A DNA stretch of 64,000 nt from NCBI RefSeq assembly GCF_020535565.1, contig NZ_CP084758.1, positions 4,911,001 to 4,975,000 of the forward strand, read 5' to 3'. Of the stretch, positions 36,814 through 47,322 are shown one piece after another. This DNA comes from Shinella sp. XGS7. Its GTDB lineage: Bacteria > Pseudomonadota > Gammaproteobacteria > Burkholderiales > Burkholderiaceae_C. How positions within the stretch are numbered: position 1 is the stretch's first letter; each line of letters opens with the position of its first letter. The position numbers were made by a program, and so were the translations under genes. The notes under the pieces were generated by a model that saw only the letters and a program-made list of their open reading frames with translations, searched no databases and was not told where the DNA came from.

Positions 36814-37913
36814 GCCTGGTTCTTGCTCAGCAGGGATTCGATTTCATCGGCCACGCGGGCCGCGGCGCGCGGACGGGCCAGGGCCCGGGCCTTTTCGCCC
36901 ATGGCCTGCAGCTGGGCCCGGTCCAGGCCCTGCAGCAGGGCCAACAGGCCCTCGGGGCTCAGCTCCTCCTGCGGCAGGTGCAGGGCCGCGCCGTGCTGGG
37001 CCATGAAGCGGGCGTTGTCGCGCTGGTGGCTGGTGGTGCTCACCACCAGGGGTACCAGCACGCTGGGCAGGCCGGCGGCGCAGAGCTCGCTGACCGTCAC
37101 CGCGCCGGCGCGGCAGATGATCAGATCGGCCGCGGCCAGCTGGCCGGCCATATCCTCGATGAAGGGCAGGATCTCCACCTCTTCACCCGCCTTGATGCCG
37201 GCCGCCTGGTAGGCCGCCTGCACGGCGCTCAAGTTCGCCTGGCCGGCCTGGTGCACCACCTGGGGCCGGGTCGCCGCATCGGGCCACAGGGCCAGCATCT
37301 TGGGGATCACGGCATTGATCGCGCGCGCGCCCAGGGAGCCGCCCACCACCAGCACGCGCAAAGGGCCGCTGCGGCCCGCATAGCGCTCGGCCGGCAGGGG
37401 CAGGGCCTCGATCTCGGCACGCACCGGATTGCCGGTCACCACGGCCTTGGGCGTGGAGGCCGCGGCCGAGCCGTCAAAGCCGAAGGCGATCTTGCGGGCC
37501 ATGCCCTTGAGCGCCTGGTTGGACATCAGCATGGCCGCGTCCGCATTCACCAGCATCAGGGGGCGGCGCATCAGCCAGGCCATCAGGCCACCGGGGAAGC
37601 AGACATAGCCGCCCATGCCCAGCACCGCATCGGCGCTGCGGGTCACAAAGACCTGGCGCGACTGGATGAAGGCCTTCACCAGGCCCAGCAGGCCGCGCAG
37701 CATGTGCAGCGGCCCCTTGCCGCGCAGGCCGGCGAAGGCCAGGCGGTCCAGCGGAATGCCGCTGGGCGGCACCAGCTTGTTTTCCATGCCCGACTCGGTG
37801 CCCACCCAGGACACGCTCCAGCCGCGGCGCTTCATTTCCTCCGCGACCGCCAGGCCCGGAATGATGTGGCCGCCGGTGCCGGCGGCCATGATGACCAGAT
37901 GTTTCGTGCTCAC
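36810..37913 (-). CDS. murG: UDP-GlcNAc:lipid I GlcNAc transferase MurG
   Basis: A 367-residue GT-B glycosyltransferase making lipid II at the inner face of the membrane. Motifs are [15 protein letters not shown] near the N-terminus, [12 protein letters not shown] and [10 protein letters not shown]. The start is GTG 37913. That GTG overlaps a TGA which once ended ftsW: just upstream lies an abandoned copy of the ftsW 3' end, then a structured repeat, then the present ftsW end. Confidence 0.96.
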   Translation of the reverse strand: MSTKHLVIMAAGTGGHIIPGLAVAEEMKRRGWSVSWVGTESGMENKLVPPSGIPLDRLAFAGLRGKGPLHMLRGLLGLVKAFIQSRQVFVTRSADAVLGMGGYVCFPGGLMAWLMRRPLMLVNADAAMLMSNQALKGMARKIAFGFDGSAAASTPKAVVTGNPVRAEIEALPLPAERYAGRSGPLRVLVVGGSLGARAINAVIPKMLALWPDAATRPQVVHQAGQANLSAVQAAYQAAGIKAGEEVEILPFIEDMAGQLAAADLIICRAGAVTVSELCAAGLPSVLVPLVVSTTSHQRDNARFMAQHGAALHLPQEELSPEGLLALLQGLDRAQLQAMGEKARALARPRAAARVADEIESLLSKNQA

Positions 37914-37943
37914 GCGCGACCTCCCCGCATGAGCTGGCGGTTC
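37908..37943 (-). repeat. Abandoned copy of the ftsW 3' end next to murG
   Basis: Read on the minus strand this encodes [10 protein letters not shown] and stop, the same C-terminal peptide as the present ftsW end at 38060-38095. Twenty-nine of 36 bases match. Within the coding part all six differences are synonymous (for example CGC against AGG for Arg). Its stop overlaps the murG start (GTGA), as in a normal ftsW-murG junction, so this appears to be the ancestral end. Confidence 0.85.
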
Positions 37944-37949
37944 TGGCTA

Positions 37950-38006
37950 CGGCCCGCGCACTGCGTGCGCTTCACGTCGCTGCACGACATGAGCCTGCGC
38001 GGAAAC
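37950..38006 (+). repeat. 57-bp structured repeat with two hairpins (copy 2, between murG and ftsW)
   Basis: Same order as the ruvC copy: CGGCCCG, hairpin 1 (GCGCAC TGC GTGCGC), TTCAC, hairpin 2 (CACGTCG CTGCA CGACATG) and GAGCCTGCGC-GGAAAC. Length is again 57 bp and the orientation relative to the gene-end duplication is the same. Stem sequences differ from copy 1 while pairing is kept. Confidence 0.75.
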
Positions 38007-38036
38007 AGGCCATCGCCGCGCTCACCGCGCGTCGAC

Positions 38037-38059
38037 GCCTGGCTGCATTGCATCCAGGC
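38037..38059. repeat. Additional inverted repeat right of the structured repeat
   Basis: GCCTGG and CCAGGC flank a centre containing TGCATTGCA, forming a second dyad between the structured repeat and the present ftsW end. Confidence 0.45.
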
Positions 38060-38061
38060 GC

Positions 38062-39318
38062 TCATGCTCGGCCTCCCCGCATGAGTTGCCTGTTTTCAAT
38101 ATCAATGCGCAGGCAGATCGCCAGCGCCACACAGTTCATCAGGATGGCCGAGCCGCCGAAGCTCATCAGCGGCAGGGTCAGGCCCTTGGTGGGCAGGGCC
38201 CCCAGGTTCACGCCCATATTGATGAAGGCCTGGCCGCCCATCCAGATGCCTATGCCCTGGGCATAGAGGCCGGCGAACACGCGGTCCAGCGCCACCGCCT
38301 GGCGGCCGATGTGGAAGAGCCGGCGCGAGAGCCAGAAGAAGGCGCAGATCACGAGGGCCACGCCCACCAGGCCCAGCTCCTCGCCGATCACGGCCAGCAG
38401 GAAGTCGGTGTGGGCCTCGGGCAGGTAGTGCAGCTTCTCCACGCTGCCGCCCAGGCCCTGGCCGAAGAGCTCGCCGCGGCCGAAGGCGATCAGCGAATGC
38501 GTCAGCTGGTAGGCCTTGCCCTGGGCGTACTTCTCGTCCCAGGGGTTGAGATAGGCAAAGATGCGCTCGCGGCGGAATTCGCTGAAGGTGATCATCAGCA
38601 CGAAGGCGCCCACCAGCACGGCCACGATCAGGAAGAACATGCGGCCGTTCACGCCACCCAGGAAGAGGATGCCCATGGCGATGGCCGCGATCACCATGAA
38701 GGCGCCCATATCGGGCTCGGCCAGCAGCAGCACGCCGACCACGGCCAGCGACACCGCCATCGGCCAGACCGCCTGGAAGAAGTTCTCCTTCACTTCCATC
38801 TTGCGCATCATGTAGCTGGCCGCATACATGGCAATGGCCAGCTTGGCCAGCTCCGAGGGCTGGAAGTTCATCACCCCCAGGGGCAGCCAGCGGCGCGCAC
38901 CGTTCACCCCCTTGCCGATGCCGGGAATCAGCACCACGATCAGCATCAGCAGGGCCGCCACGAAGAGCCAGGGCGCCACCCGCTCCCACAGGGACACGGG
39001 CACCTGCACCACCACCAGGGCCGCCAGCAGGGCCAGGCTGATGGCCACCACATGGCGCACCAGGAAGTGGGTGGGCAGGTATTTGGCGAACTTGGGGTTG
39101 TCCGGCAGGGCGATGGAAGCCGAATAGACCATCAGCAGGCCCAGGGCCAGCAGGGCCAGCACCACCCAGACCAGGGTGACGTCGAAGTTGGACAGGCGCG
39201 TGGGTTGACCTGCGGACACGCTGACCCAGTCGCGCACCGGCACCTCGCCACCGCCGCCCTCGCCGCGCCGGAACAGGCCGGCCAGGCGGCCGCGCAGGGA
39301 TTGCAGCACCGCATTCAT
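38062..39318 (-). CDS. ftsW: Lipid II polymerase FtsW (SEDS glycosyltransferase)
   Basis: A 418-residue SEDS-family membrane protein with about ten helices that polymerises septal glycan with FtsI. Signatures are [28 protein letters not shown] and [19 protein letters not shown] 39318 overlaps the murD stop (TGATG). The last 14 codons (ATT GAT ATT GAA AAC AGG CAA onwards) use codons rare in the rest of the gene, and a synonymous copy of this end lies beyond a structured repeat next to murG. Confidence 0.96.
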   Translation of the reverse strand: MNAVLQSLRGRLAGLFRRGEGGGGEVPVRDWVSVSAGQPTRLSNFDVTLVWVVLALLALGLLMVYSASIALPDNPKFAKYLPTHFLVRHVVAISLALLAALVVVQVPVSLWERVAPWLFVAALLMLIVVLIPGIGKGVNGARRWLPLGVMNFQPSELAKLAIAMYAASYMMRKMEVKENFFQAVWPMAVSLAVVGVLLLAEPDMGAFMVIAAIAMGILFLGGVNGRMFFLIVAVLVGAFVLMITFSEFRRERIFAYLNPWDEKYAQGKAYQLTHSLIAFGRGELFGQGLGGSVEKLHYLPEAHTDFLLAVIGEELGLVGVALVICAFFWLSRRLFHIGRQAVALDRVFAGLYAQGIGIWMGGQAFINMGVNLGALPTKGLTLPLMSFGGSAILMNCVALAICLRIDIENRQLMRGGRA

Positions 39319-41096
39319 CAGGCCAGCCCTCCTTCGTCGGCCAGGGCCTGCACCTCGGCCACGAAGACCTCGGCGCGGTGGGCGTAGTTGCGGAACATGT
39401 CCAGGCTGGCGCAGGCCGGGCTCAGCAGCACGCTGTCGCCGCTATGGGCCTGCTCCAGCGCCCAGCGCGTGGCGGCCTGCAGGGTCTCATGCGTCTGGGC
39501 GCGCAGGCCCTCGGGCAGCACGCTGGCGATGGCCGGCGCGTCGCGGCCGATCAGGGCCACGGCGCGGGCATGGCGGGCCAGCGGTTCGCGCAGGGGCGAG
39601 AAGTCCTGGCCCTTGCCGTCGCCCCCCAGAATCAGCACCAGCTTGGCGGGCGCGCGGTCGGCGCCCAGGCCGTCGATGGCGGCCACGGTGGCGCCCACAT
39701 TGGTGCCCTTGGAATCGTCGTAGAAGTCCACGCCGCGCACCATGGCCACATGCTCCACGCGGTGCGGCTCGCCGCGGTACTCGCGCAGGCCGTGCAGCAT
39801 GGGGGCCAGCGGGCAGCCCGCGGCGCTGGCCAGGGCCAGGGCGGCCAGGGCATTGGCGGCGTTGTGGCGGCCGCGCACGCGCAGGGCGTCGGCCGGCATC
39901 AGGCGCTGGATGGACAGCTCCAGCTCCTCGGCATCGCCCTTGCGGCGGCGCGGCAGCTGGGTCTCGTCGGCCTCGCGGGCGCGCACCAGCCAGGCCATGC
40001 CGCCCTCCTCCACCAGGCCGTAGTCGCCCGGGCCGCGCGGCGCATCCAGGCCGAAGCGCAGGACCTGACGCGCCACCAGCTTGTGTGGCCGGCCGCGCCC
40101 CTGGGCCACCTTGATGGGCGCCGGCACCATGGCCTCGACCAGGGCATCGTCACGGTTGATCACCATCACGGCCTGCTCGCCGAAGATGCGCGCCTTGGCG
40201 CGGCCGTAGGCGGCCATATCGCCATGCCAGTCCAGATGGTCCTGGCTCAGGTTCAGCACCGCGGCGGCCGTGGGCTCGAAGCCCGTCACACCGTCCAGCT
40301 GGAAGCTCGAGAGCTCCAGCACCCAGACCTCGGGCAGATGCTCGAAGACCGGCGGCTTGGGCGGCGGCGGCTTGATGGGCAGGGGCTGCTCGTCCAGCAG
40401 GGCCGCCACCTCTTCCAGCGTGGTGCTGGGGGCCGGTTCGGCGGCCGGCTCGGGCTCCGCTTCCGGTTCTGCTTCAGGCTCTGTTTCAGGCTGCGACTCG
40501 GCCGGCGCTTCAGTCTCGGCCTCGATCAGCGGCTCGGCGACATCCGCCACCGGCTCGGCCTCGGACACCGGCTGCGGCGCCGGCTCCAGATCCAGGGCGG
40601 CAGCCAGGGTGTCCAGCAGGGTCGGGCCGATGTTGCCGGCCACGGCCACACGCTTGCCGGCGCGCTCCACCAGCTGGGCCGTCATCGAGGTGGTGGTGGT
40701 CTTGCCATTGGTGCCGGTGATGGCCAGCACCGCGGGCGCGTAGCCGCGCTCGGCCTTCAGATCGGCCAGGGCACGGGCGAAGAGGTCCAGTTCGCCCTGC
40801 ACCGGCACGCCGGTGTTGCGGGCCAGCGTCAGCAGGGGCTGCAGGCGCGCGTCCAGCGGTGAGAGGCCCGGGCTCTTGAGCAGCAGCTGCACGCCCGAGA
40901 GGGCTGCATCCGGCAAGTCGCCATGCAGGAACTCGGCCTCGGGCAGACGCTCACGCAGGGCTGAGCGCTGCGGCGGGTTCTCGCGCGAATCCCAGACGCG
41001 CACCCGGCCGCCGTGGCGCGTCACCCAGGCGGCCATGGCCAGGCCCGAGTCTCCCAGACCCAGGATCAGCGTTTGCAGGCCGGCCAGATGCTTCAT
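39318..41096 (-). CDS. murD: UDP-N-acetylmuramoylalanine--D-glutamate ligase with large acidic insert
   Basis: A 592-residue Mur ligase adding D-Glu; most MurD proteins have about 440-510 residues. N-terminal [12 protein letters not shown] loop [11 protein letters not shown] (126-136), GNIG (154-157), [10 protein letters not shown] (260-269), [10 protein letters not shown] and DDSKGTN are all present, so it should be active. The extra length is mainly an insert at about 170-252, rich in Glu, Pro and Ala (repeats of [11 protein letters not shown] type) and ending in a Pro-rich stretch, placed in the central ATPase domain. Confidence 0.95.
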   Translation of the reverse strand: MKHLAGLQTLILGLGDSGLAMAAWVTRHGGRVRVWDSRENPPQRSALRERLPEAEFLHGDLPDAALSGVQLLLKSPGLSPLDARLQPLLTLARNTGVPVQGELDLFARALADLKAERGYAPAVLAITGTNGKTTTTSMTAQLVERAGKRVAVAGNIGPTLLDTLAAALDLEPAPQPVSEAEPVADVAEPLIEAETEAPAESQPETEPEAEPEAEPEPAAEPAPSTTLEEVAALLDEQPLPIKPPPPKPPVFEHLPEVWVLELSSFQLDGVTGFEPTAAAVLNLSQDHLDWHGDMAAYGRAKARIFGEQAVMVINRDDALVEAMVPAPIKVAQGRGRPHKLVARQVLRFGLDAPRGPGDYGLVEEGGMAWLVRAREADETQLPRRRKGDAEELELSIQRLMPADALRVRGRHNAANALAALALASAAGCPLAPMLHGLREYRGEPHRVEHVAMVRGVDFYDDSKGTNVGATVAAIDGLGADRAPAKLVLILGGDGKGQDFSPLREPLARHARAVALIGRDAPAIASVLPEGLRAQTHETLQAATRWALEQAHSGDSVLLSPACASLDMFRNYAHRAEVFVAEVQALADEGGLA

Positions 41097-41106
41097 GTCG
41101 GCACCT

Positions 41107-42285
41107 TCAGCGCAGCTTCAGGCTGGCCAGGCCCACCAGGCACAGCAGCATGGTGATGATCCAGAAGCGCACGACCACCTGGGTCTCCTTCCAGCCCGAC
41201 TTCTCGAAGTGGTGGTGCAGGGGCGCCATCTTGAAGATGCGACGGCCCTCGCCGTACTTCTTCTTGGTGTACTTGAACCAGCTCACCTGCAGCATCACCG
41301 AGAGCACTTCGGCCACGAAGATGCCGCCCATGATGCCCAGCACGATTTCCTGGCGCGTGATCACGGCCATGGTGCCCAGGGCACCGCCCAGGGCCAGGGC
41401 CCCCACATCGCCCATGAAGACCTGGGCCGGGTGGGTGTTGAACCACAAGAAAGCAAGACCTGCTCCCGCCAATGCGCCGCAGAAGATCAGCAGCTCGCCC
41501 GCGCCCGGGATGTAGGGCAGCAGCAGGTACTTGGCATAGACCGAGGAGCCGGTCAGGTAGGCGAAGATGCCCAGGGCCGAGCCCACCAGCACCACCGGCA
41601 TGATGGCCAGGCCGTCCAGGCCGTCGGTGAAGTTCACCGCATTGCTGGTGCCCACGATCACGAAGTAGCTCAGGGCGATGAAGCCGAACACGCCCAGCGG
41701 ATAGCTCACCGTCTTGAAGAAGGGCACGATCAGGTCGGCCTTGGGCGGCAGCTCGGTGGAGAAGCCGCTGCTCACCCAGCGGTAGAACAGCTCAACCACG
41801 CCCAGGAAGCTGGTCTCCGAGACCGAGAAGGCCAGGTAGAGCGCGGCCACCAGGCCGATCAGGGACTGCCAGAAGAACTTCTCGCGGCTCTTCATGCCCT
41901 CGGGGTCCTTGTTGACCACCTTGCGCCAGTCATCCACCCAGCCGATGGCGCCGAAACCCATGGTCACCAGCATCACCACCCAGACGAAGCGGTTGCTCCA
42001 GTCGAACCACAGCAGGGTGGCCACGGCGATGCCGATCAGGATCAGCACCCCGCCCATGGTGGGCGTGCCGCTCTTGGCCAGATGCTGCTGCACCCCGTAC
42101 TCGCGGATGGGCTGACCGATCTTCATCTCGGTCAGGCGGCGGATCACCCAGGGGCCGAAGGCCAGACCGATCAGCAGGGCCGTCATGGCCGCCATCACGG
42201 CGCGGAAGGTGATGTAGTTGAAGATGCGCAGCCAGCCCAGATCCGGGTACTGGGCCAGCAGCCACTGGGCCAGACTAAGCAGCAT
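41107..42285 (-). CDS. mraY: Phospho-N-acetylmuramoyl-pentapeptide transferase MraY
   Basis: A 392-residue enzyme with ten transmembrane helices that transfers phospho-MurNAc-pentapeptide to undecaprenyl phosphate, giving lipid I. Catalytic motifs [23 protein letters not shown] and the HHHFE box are present. The start overlaps the murF stop by 11 bases. Confidence 0.97.
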   Translation of the reverse strand: MLLSLAQWLLAQYPDLGWLRIFNYITFRAVMAAMTALLIGLAFGPWVIRRLTEMKIGQPIREYGVQQHLAKSGTPTMGGVLILIGIAVATLLWFDWSNRFVWVVMLVTMGFGAIGWVDDWRKVVNKDPEGMKSREKFFWQSLIGLVAALYLAFSVSETSFLGVVELFYRWVSSGFSTELPPKADLIVPFFKTVSYPLGVFGFIALSYFVIVGTSNAVNFTDGLDGLAIMPVVLVGSALGIFAYLTGSSVYAKYLLLPYIPGAGELLIFCGALAGAGLAFLWFNTHPAQVFMGDVGALALGGALGTMAVITRQEIVLGIMGGIFVAEVLSVMLQVSWFKYTKKKYGEGRRIFKMAPLHHHFEKSGWKETQVVVRFWIITMLLCLVGLASLKLR

Positions 42286-43729
42286 GCGTGCCTCCTTGCA
42301 GCGGAGCGTTCTTGTTCTCGTCGGTCTGCAGCAGGGCTGCGACCACCTTTTCCATCTGCATGAAGCGGGAACCTTTGACCAGGATGTTGCGGGCGCGCGG
42401 CGCCTGCGGATCGGACAGCGCGGCGATCAGGGCCGCGGCGTCCTCGAAATGGCGGGCATTGCGGCCGTAGGCGGCCACGGCCTCGCGGCAGGCCTCGCCC
42501 GCCGCCCAGAAGCCGCTGATGCCGCGCGCGGCGGCATAGGCGCCCACCTCGCGGTGGAAGGCGGGGCCCTGGTCGCCCACCTCGCCCATATCGCCCAGCA
42601 TCAGCCAGGAGGCACCCGGCAGATCGGCCAGCACGTCGATGGCGGCGCGCACGCTGTCGGGGTTGGCGTTGTAGCTGTCGTCGATCAGGGTGACGCGCTG
42701 GCCCTCGCGCAGCAGGCTCTTGAGCTGGCTGCGGCCCTTGACGGGCTCGAAGGCTTCCAGGCCCTGGCGGATGGCGGCCAGCGGCGCGCCGGCCGCCAGC
42801 GCACAGGCGGCGGCGGCCAGGGCATTGCGCACATTGTGGATACCGGCCACATGCAGGGCCACGGGCGCGCTGCCCGCGGGCGTCTGCAGCTCCAGGGCCC
42901 AGTGGCCCGAGCCCTCGCCCTGCACCCACTGGGCATGACCCGTCACATCGGCCTGGCCCTGCAGGGCAAAGCTCAGCACGGCGCGGCCGCCGGCCTGCTG
43001 CTGCCAGATCGGCGCGCAGGCGTCATCGGCCGGGAAGACCGCGATGCCGGCCGGGCTCAGGGCTTCGAGCACCGTGCCGTTCTCGCGCGCCGCGGCTTCC
43101 ACGGTCTGCAGGAACTCCTGGTGCTCGCGCTGCGCGTTGTTCACCAGGGCCACGGTGGGTTGGGCCATGGCGGCCAGGGGCGCGATCTCGCCGGGATGGT
43201 TCATGCCCAGCTCGACCACCGCGGCGCGATGCCACAGCGCATCGTCCTGCCGCAGACGCAGCAGGGTCAGGGGCACGCCGATCTCGTTGTTGTAATTGCC
43301 CTCGGTGGCCAGCGCGCCCTGTCCCAGCCAGGCCCGCAGGATGCTGGCAATCATCTGGGTCACGGTGGTCTTGCCATTGCTGCCGGTCACGGCAATCAGG
43401 GGCAGATGGCAGTGGGCGCGCCAGGCCGCGCCCAGCAGACCCAGGGCCTGCTTGGCATCCGGCACCTCGATGCCCGAAAGGCCGGCCGCCGCAATGCCGC
43501 GCTCGGCAATCACGGCCACCGCGCCGGCGGCCGCGGCCTGGGGCAGGAAGTCGTGCGCATCGAAGCGCTCACCGCGCAGGGCCACGAAGAGGTCGCCCTG
43601 GCGCAGGCTGCGGGTGTCGCTGTGCACGCGCGCGATCTCCACCGCGCCCTCGCCCACCAGGCGCGCCTCGGGCAGGCGGGTCTGCAGCAGGTGCAGGGCC
43701 TGGGCCAGGGTCATCAGGGGCGCACTCAT
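42275..43729 (-). CDS. murF: UDP-N-acetylmuramoyl-tripeptide--D-alanyl-D-alanine ligase
   Basis: A 484-residue Mur ligase adding D-Ala-D-Ala from Ddl to complete the pentapeptide. ATP loop [13 protein letters not shown], then [13 protein letters not shown] and [10 protein letters not shown] are typical of MurF. The start lies one base after the murE stop. Confidence 0.96.
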   Translation of the reverse strand: MSAPLMTLAQALHLLQTRLPEARLVGEGAVEIARVHSDTRSLRQGDLFVALRGERFDAHDFLPQAAAAGAVAVIAERGIAAAGLSGIEVPDAKQALGLLGAAWRAHCHLPLIAVTGSNGKTTVTQMIASILRAWLGQGALATEGNYNNEIGVPLTLLRLRQDDALWHRAAVVELGMNHPGEIAPLAAMAQPTVALVNNAQREHQEFLQTVEAAARENGTVLEALSPAGIAVFPADDACAPIWQQQAGGRAVLSFALQGQADVTGHAQWVQGEGSGHWALELQTPAGSAPVALHVAGIHNVRNALAAAACALAAGAPLAAIRQGLEAFEPVKGRSQLKSLLREGQRVTLIDDSYNANPDSVRAAIDVLADLPGASWLMLGDMGEVGDQGPAFHREVGAYAAARGISGFWAAGEACREAVAAYGRNARHFEDAAALIAALSDPQAPRARNILVKGSRFMQMEKVVAALLQTDENKNAPLQGGTHAA

Positions 43730-43730
43730 C

Positions 43731-45221
43731 TCAATCCTTCCTCAGGGCCAGGGCCGCCAGGGCCTGGTCCACGTCGGAGAAGGGGCGGCGCACGCCCGCG
43801 ATCTCCTGATAGTCCTCATGGCCCTTGCCGGCGATCAGCAGCACATCGCCCGGCTCGGCCTGGGCCACGGCCTGGGCGATGGCGGCCTGGCGGTCCTCGA
43901 TCTGCTCGCAGGGCCCGCCCACGCCGGCCGCGATCTGGGCCAGGATGGCCTGCGGCGCCTCGTGGCGCGGGTTGTCGCTGGTGAGAATCACGCGATCGGC
44001 CAGGCGGCCGGCGATGGCGCCCATCAGCGGACGCTTGCCGGGATCGCGGTTGCCGCCGCAGCCGAAGACGCAGACCAGACGGCCGCCACGCGCCGCGGCC
44101 AGGGGGCGGAGCGCGGCCAGGGCCTTCTCCAGCGCATCGGGCGTGTGGGCATAGTCCACCACGGCCTGGGGCTGGCCCCGGCCCTCGCCCACGCGCTGCA
44201 TGCGCCCCGGCACGGGCGTGATCTCGGGCACGGCGGCCACGATGGCGTCCAGCGGCAGGCCGAGAGCCCGCAGGCCGCCGATCACGGCCAGCAGATTGGC
44301 CACGTTGTACTCGCCGATCAGGCCGGTGCGCACCGCCAGGGCCTGCTCGCCCTCGCGCAGCTCGAAGCACAGGCCGCCGGCCTGGTAGTGCAGGCCGTGG
44401 GCCGAGAGCCGGGCTGCGCCCTCCACCGCATAGGTCCACACGTCCAGGCGGCCCTGCAGCTCGGCGGCCAGGGGCGCGCCCTTGGGGTCATCCAGATTCA
44501 GCACTGCGGCCTGCAGGCCCGGCCAGTCGAACAGGCGGCGCTTGGCTGCCCAGTAGGCGCCCATATCGCCGTGGTAGTCCAGGTGGTCCTGCGTGAAATT
44601 GGTAAACAGGGCCACCTTGATCTCGGTGCCGGCCAGGCGCTGCTCGACGATGCCGATGGAGCTGGCCTCGATGGCGCAGGCGGCAAAGCCCGCATCCGCC
44701 ATGCGGCGAAAGCCCGCCTGCAGCTGCACCGGGTCGGGCGTGGTCAGGCCGGTGTAGGTGATGGCGGCGGGCTGCTCGCGCAGCGGCGGCTCGCCAATGC
44801 CCAGGGTGCCCACCACGCCGCAGCGCCGGCCCAGCAGGCTCAGCAGCTGGGCGGTCCACCAGGCGGTGCTGGTCTTGCCATTGGTGCCGGTGGTGGCGAT
44901 GACCTGCAGGCGCTCGCGCGTGGGCTGCTCGAAATACTCGGCGGCGATGCGGCCGGTCACGGCCTTGAGCGCGGGCAGCGCGGCCACGCGGCCGTCGTTG
45001 AAGCCGAAGGCATCGACGCCTTCCAGCTCCACCAGGCAGGTGGCGGCGCCGGCATCCAGCGCGGCCTGCACATAGCGGCGGCCGTCCTGGGCATGACCAG
45101 GCCAAGCGATGAAGGCGTCACCGGGCGCCACCAGACGGCTGTCGGTGCGCAGGGTGCCGGTGGTCCATTCACGCAGCCAGCGGGCCGCGGCCTCCGGGGA
45201 TTTCAGGCGCATCAGCGGCAT
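43731..45221 (-). CDS. murE: UDP-N-acetylmuramoyl-L-alanyl-D-glutamate--2,6-diaminopimelate ligase
   Basis: A 496-residue Mur ligase. ATP loop TTGTNGKTSTAWW, NFTQDHLDYHGDM, and the DNPR motif (TSDNPRHEAP) that marks enzymes adding meso-diaminopimelate and not lysine. The start overlaps the ftsI stop by one base. Confidence 0.97.
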   Translation of the reverse strand: MPLMRLKSPEAAARWLREWTTGTLRTDSRLVAPGDAFIAWPGHAQDGRRYVQAALDAGAATCLVELEGVDAFGFNDGRVAALPALKAVTGRIAAEYFEQPTRERLQVIATTGTNGKTSTAWWTAQLLSLLGRRCGVVGTLGIGEPPLREQPAAITYTGLTTPDPVQLQAGFRRMADAGFAACAIEASSIGIVEQRLAGTEIKVALFTNFTQDHLDYHGDMGAYWAAKRRLFDWPGLQAAVLNLDDPKGAPLAAELQGRLDVWTYAVEGAARLSAHGLHYQAGGLCFELREGEQALAVRTGLIGEYNVANLLAVIGGLRALGLPLDAIVAAVPEITPVPGRMQRVGEGRGQPQAVVDYAHTPDALEKALAALRPLAAARGGRLVCVFGCGGNRDPGKRPLMGAIAGRLADRVILTSDNPRHEAPQAILAQIAAGVGGPCEQIEDRQAAIAQAVAQAEPGDVLLIAGKGHEDYQEIAGVRRPFSDVDQALAALALRKD

Positions 45222-47032
45222 CAGAAGCTCTCCTCCACCGCGGGAACATTTTTCGCGACGATCTGGGTTTTCACATCAAGGTCGGGCGCCACATTGAGCA
45301 GCCGCAGGGACTGGGCCACCACCTGGCTGAAGACCGGGCCGGCCACGGCGCCGCCGAAATAGACCCCATTGCTGGGTTCGTCCACCATCACCGCCACCAC
45401 GATGCGCGGCTTGCTGATGGGGGCGATGCCAACGAACCAGGAGCGGTACTTGTTGGTGTAGCCCTTGCCTTCCTGCTTGTGCGCGGTGCCGGATTTGCCG
45501 CCCACGCTGTAGCCCGGCACCATGGCCTGGGGGGCGGTGCCGCCGGGGGCGGCGGCCATCTGCAGCATCTCCCGCACGGACTGCATGGTGCGGGGCGAGA
45601 AGACCTTGATGCCATGCGCCACCTCGCCCTCGGGCTGGCGGTTCATGGTCACGGGAATGATCTCGCCGTCGCGGGCGAACACGGTGTAGGCGCGGGCCAG
45701 CTGGAACAGCGAGGCCGAGAGGCCGTAGCCATAGCTCATCGTCACCTGTTCGATGGGCCGCCAGCTCTTGTAGGGGCGCAGCTTGCCGGTCACCGCGCCG
45801 GGGAAGTTCAGCTGCGGACGCTGACCCAGGCCGATGGCGGTGAAGAGCTCGTGCATCTCGCGCGGCTGCATCTGCATGGCCAGCTTGGCCACGCCGATAT
45901 TGCTGGACTTCTGGATCACCTGGGCCACCGTGAGGTCGCCGTAGGGGTGGGCATCGGTGGGCGAGAAGCCGTTGACGTTGAGGCTGCGCGGCGCGACGTT
46001 GATGATGGTGTCGGGGCGCACGCGGCCGGTCTCCAGCGCCAGCGAGGCGATGAAGGGCTTCATCGTGGAGCCGGGCTCGAAGATGTCGGTCAGGGCGCGG
46101 TTGCGCAGTTGGGCGCCGCTGAGGTTCTGGCGGTCGCCCGGGTTGTAGCTGGGGAAGTTGGCCAGGGCCAGCACCTCGCCGGTCTGCACATCCAGCACCA
46201 CCACCGAGCCGGCCTTGGCACGGTGCTCGGCCACCGCGTCGCGGATGCGCTGGTAGGCGAAGAACTGCACCTTGGAGTCGATGGAGAGGTCGATGTCGCG
46301 GCCATTGACGGCCGGCACGCTCTCGCCGATGTCCTCCACCACGCGGCCCAGGCGGTCGCGCACCACCTGGCGCGAACCATCGCGGCCCTGCAGTTCCTTC
46401 TGGAAGGCGAGCTCGATGCCTTCCTGGCCGCGCTCCTCGATATTGGTGAAGCCCACCACATGGGCGGCCGCCTCGCCTTCGGGGTACTTGCGCTTGTACT
46501 CGCGGTCCTGGAACACACCCTTGAGCTTGAGCGCCTTGATGCGGGCGGCGGTGTCGTCGTCCGCCTGGCGGCGCAGCCAGACGAAGCGGGAGTTGGGGTC
46601 CAGCTTCTTGTCCAGGTCCTGGCGGCTCAGGCCCAGGATCTTGGCCAGCTCGCGACGCTGCTCGTCCCCGGCATCCATCTCCTTGGGAATGGCCCAGATC
46701 GACGGCACGGCCACGCTGGCGGCCAGCACCTGGCCCTTGCGGTCGATGATGCGGCCGCGGCTGGCCGGCAGCTCCATGGTGTGGGCATAACGGGCCTCAC
46801 CCTGGCGCTGGAAGAAGTCGTTGCCGATGACCTGCACATAGACCGCACGGCCCAGCAGGCCGATGAAGCCCAGGCCCACCAGGGCCACCAGAAAGCGCGA
46901 ACGCCAGGGCGGGGTCTTGGAGGCCAGCAGCGGGCTGCTGGAGTAGCTCACGCTGCGCGTGCTCACCGAGCGGTAGGCGGACGCACTGCCGCCACCGCCG
47001 CGCTTCTGACCCCTGCCGCCGAACCAGCTCAC
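45221..47032 (-). CDS. ftsI: Septal peptidoglycan transpeptidase FtsI (PBP3)
   Basis: A 603-residue bitopic class B penicillin-binding protein that crosslinks septal peptidoglycan. One membrane helix (about 46-64), a pedestal domain (RGRIIDRKG box), and transpeptidase motifs STMK (S322-K325), SSN (376-378) and KSGT (513-516). The cytoplasmic N-terminus is long and Ser/Gly-rich (GGGGSASAYRS). The start is GTG 47032, overlapping the ftsL stop by four bases. Confidence 0.97.
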   Translation of the reverse strand: MSWFGGRGQKRGGGGSASAYRSVSTRSVSYSSSPLLASKTPPWRSRFLVALVGLGFIGLLGRAVYVQVIGNDFFQRQGEARYAHTMELPASRGRIIDRKGQVLAASVAVPSIWAIPKEMDAGDEQRRELAKILGLSRQDLDKKLDPNSRFVWLRRQADDDTAARIKALKLKGVFQDREYKRKYPEGEAAAHVVGFTNIEERGQEGIELAFQKELQGRDGSRQVVRDRLGRVVEDIGESVPAVNGRDIDLSIDSKVQFFAYQRIRDAVAEHRAKAGSVVVLDVQTGEVLALANFPSYNPGDRQNLSGAQLRNRALTDIFEPGSTMKPFIASLALETGRVRPDTIINVAPRSLNVNGFSPTDAHPYGDLTVAQVIQKSSNIGVAKLAMQMQPREMHELFTAIGLGQRPQLNFPGAVTGKLRPYKSWRPIEQVTMSYGYGLSASLFQLARAYTVFARDGEIIPVTMNRQPEGEVAHGIKVFSPRTMQSVREMLQMAAAPGGTAPQAMVPGYSVGGKSGTAHKQEGKGYTNKYRSWFVGIAPISKPRIVVAVMVDEPSNGVYFGGAVAGPVFSQVVAQSLRLLNVAPDLDVKTQIVAKNVPAVEESF

Positions 47033-47322
47033 CGCGCCGCTCCCGAGGCGGCCTGGGGCCGCACGAGGTCCACGCTCTGGGTCACGGCGGGATTGATCAC
47101 GCGCATGCGCAGGCGTTCGCGCGCGACCTGCTCCACCCGCAGATTGGTGGCCTGGGCCTGGCGCTCGGCCAGCAGGCGCTGGTGGTCGGACTCCAGGCGA
47201 CGCGACTCGGCCTGGGCGCGGTCCAGCTCGGTGAAGAGGCGGCGCGATTCATAGGCGCTCTTGATCAGCACCATGCCGCTGGCCAGCACGGCCACGAGCA
47301 GCAGCAGATTGATGCGGCTCAT
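47029..47322 (-). CDS. ftsL: Cell division protein FtsL
   Basis: A 97-residue bitopic protein: one membrane helix (about 4-22) followed by a periplasmic coiled coil ([19 protein letters not shown]) that joins FtsB and FtsQ and signals to FtsW/FtsI. Position and overlap (four bases with rsmH and with ftsI) support the call more than sequence alone. Confidence 0.93.
   Translation of the reverse strand: MSRINLLLLVAVLASGMVLIKSAYESRRLFTELDRAQAESRRLESDHQRLLAERQAQATNLRVEQVARERLRMRVINPAVTQSVDLVRPQAASGAAR

Noticed and set aside
40341-40589. Frameshift or assembly error as the cause of the acidic MurD insert
   Set aside because: The frame stays open with balanced codon positions, and both flanking MurD motifs are intact and in the same frame.
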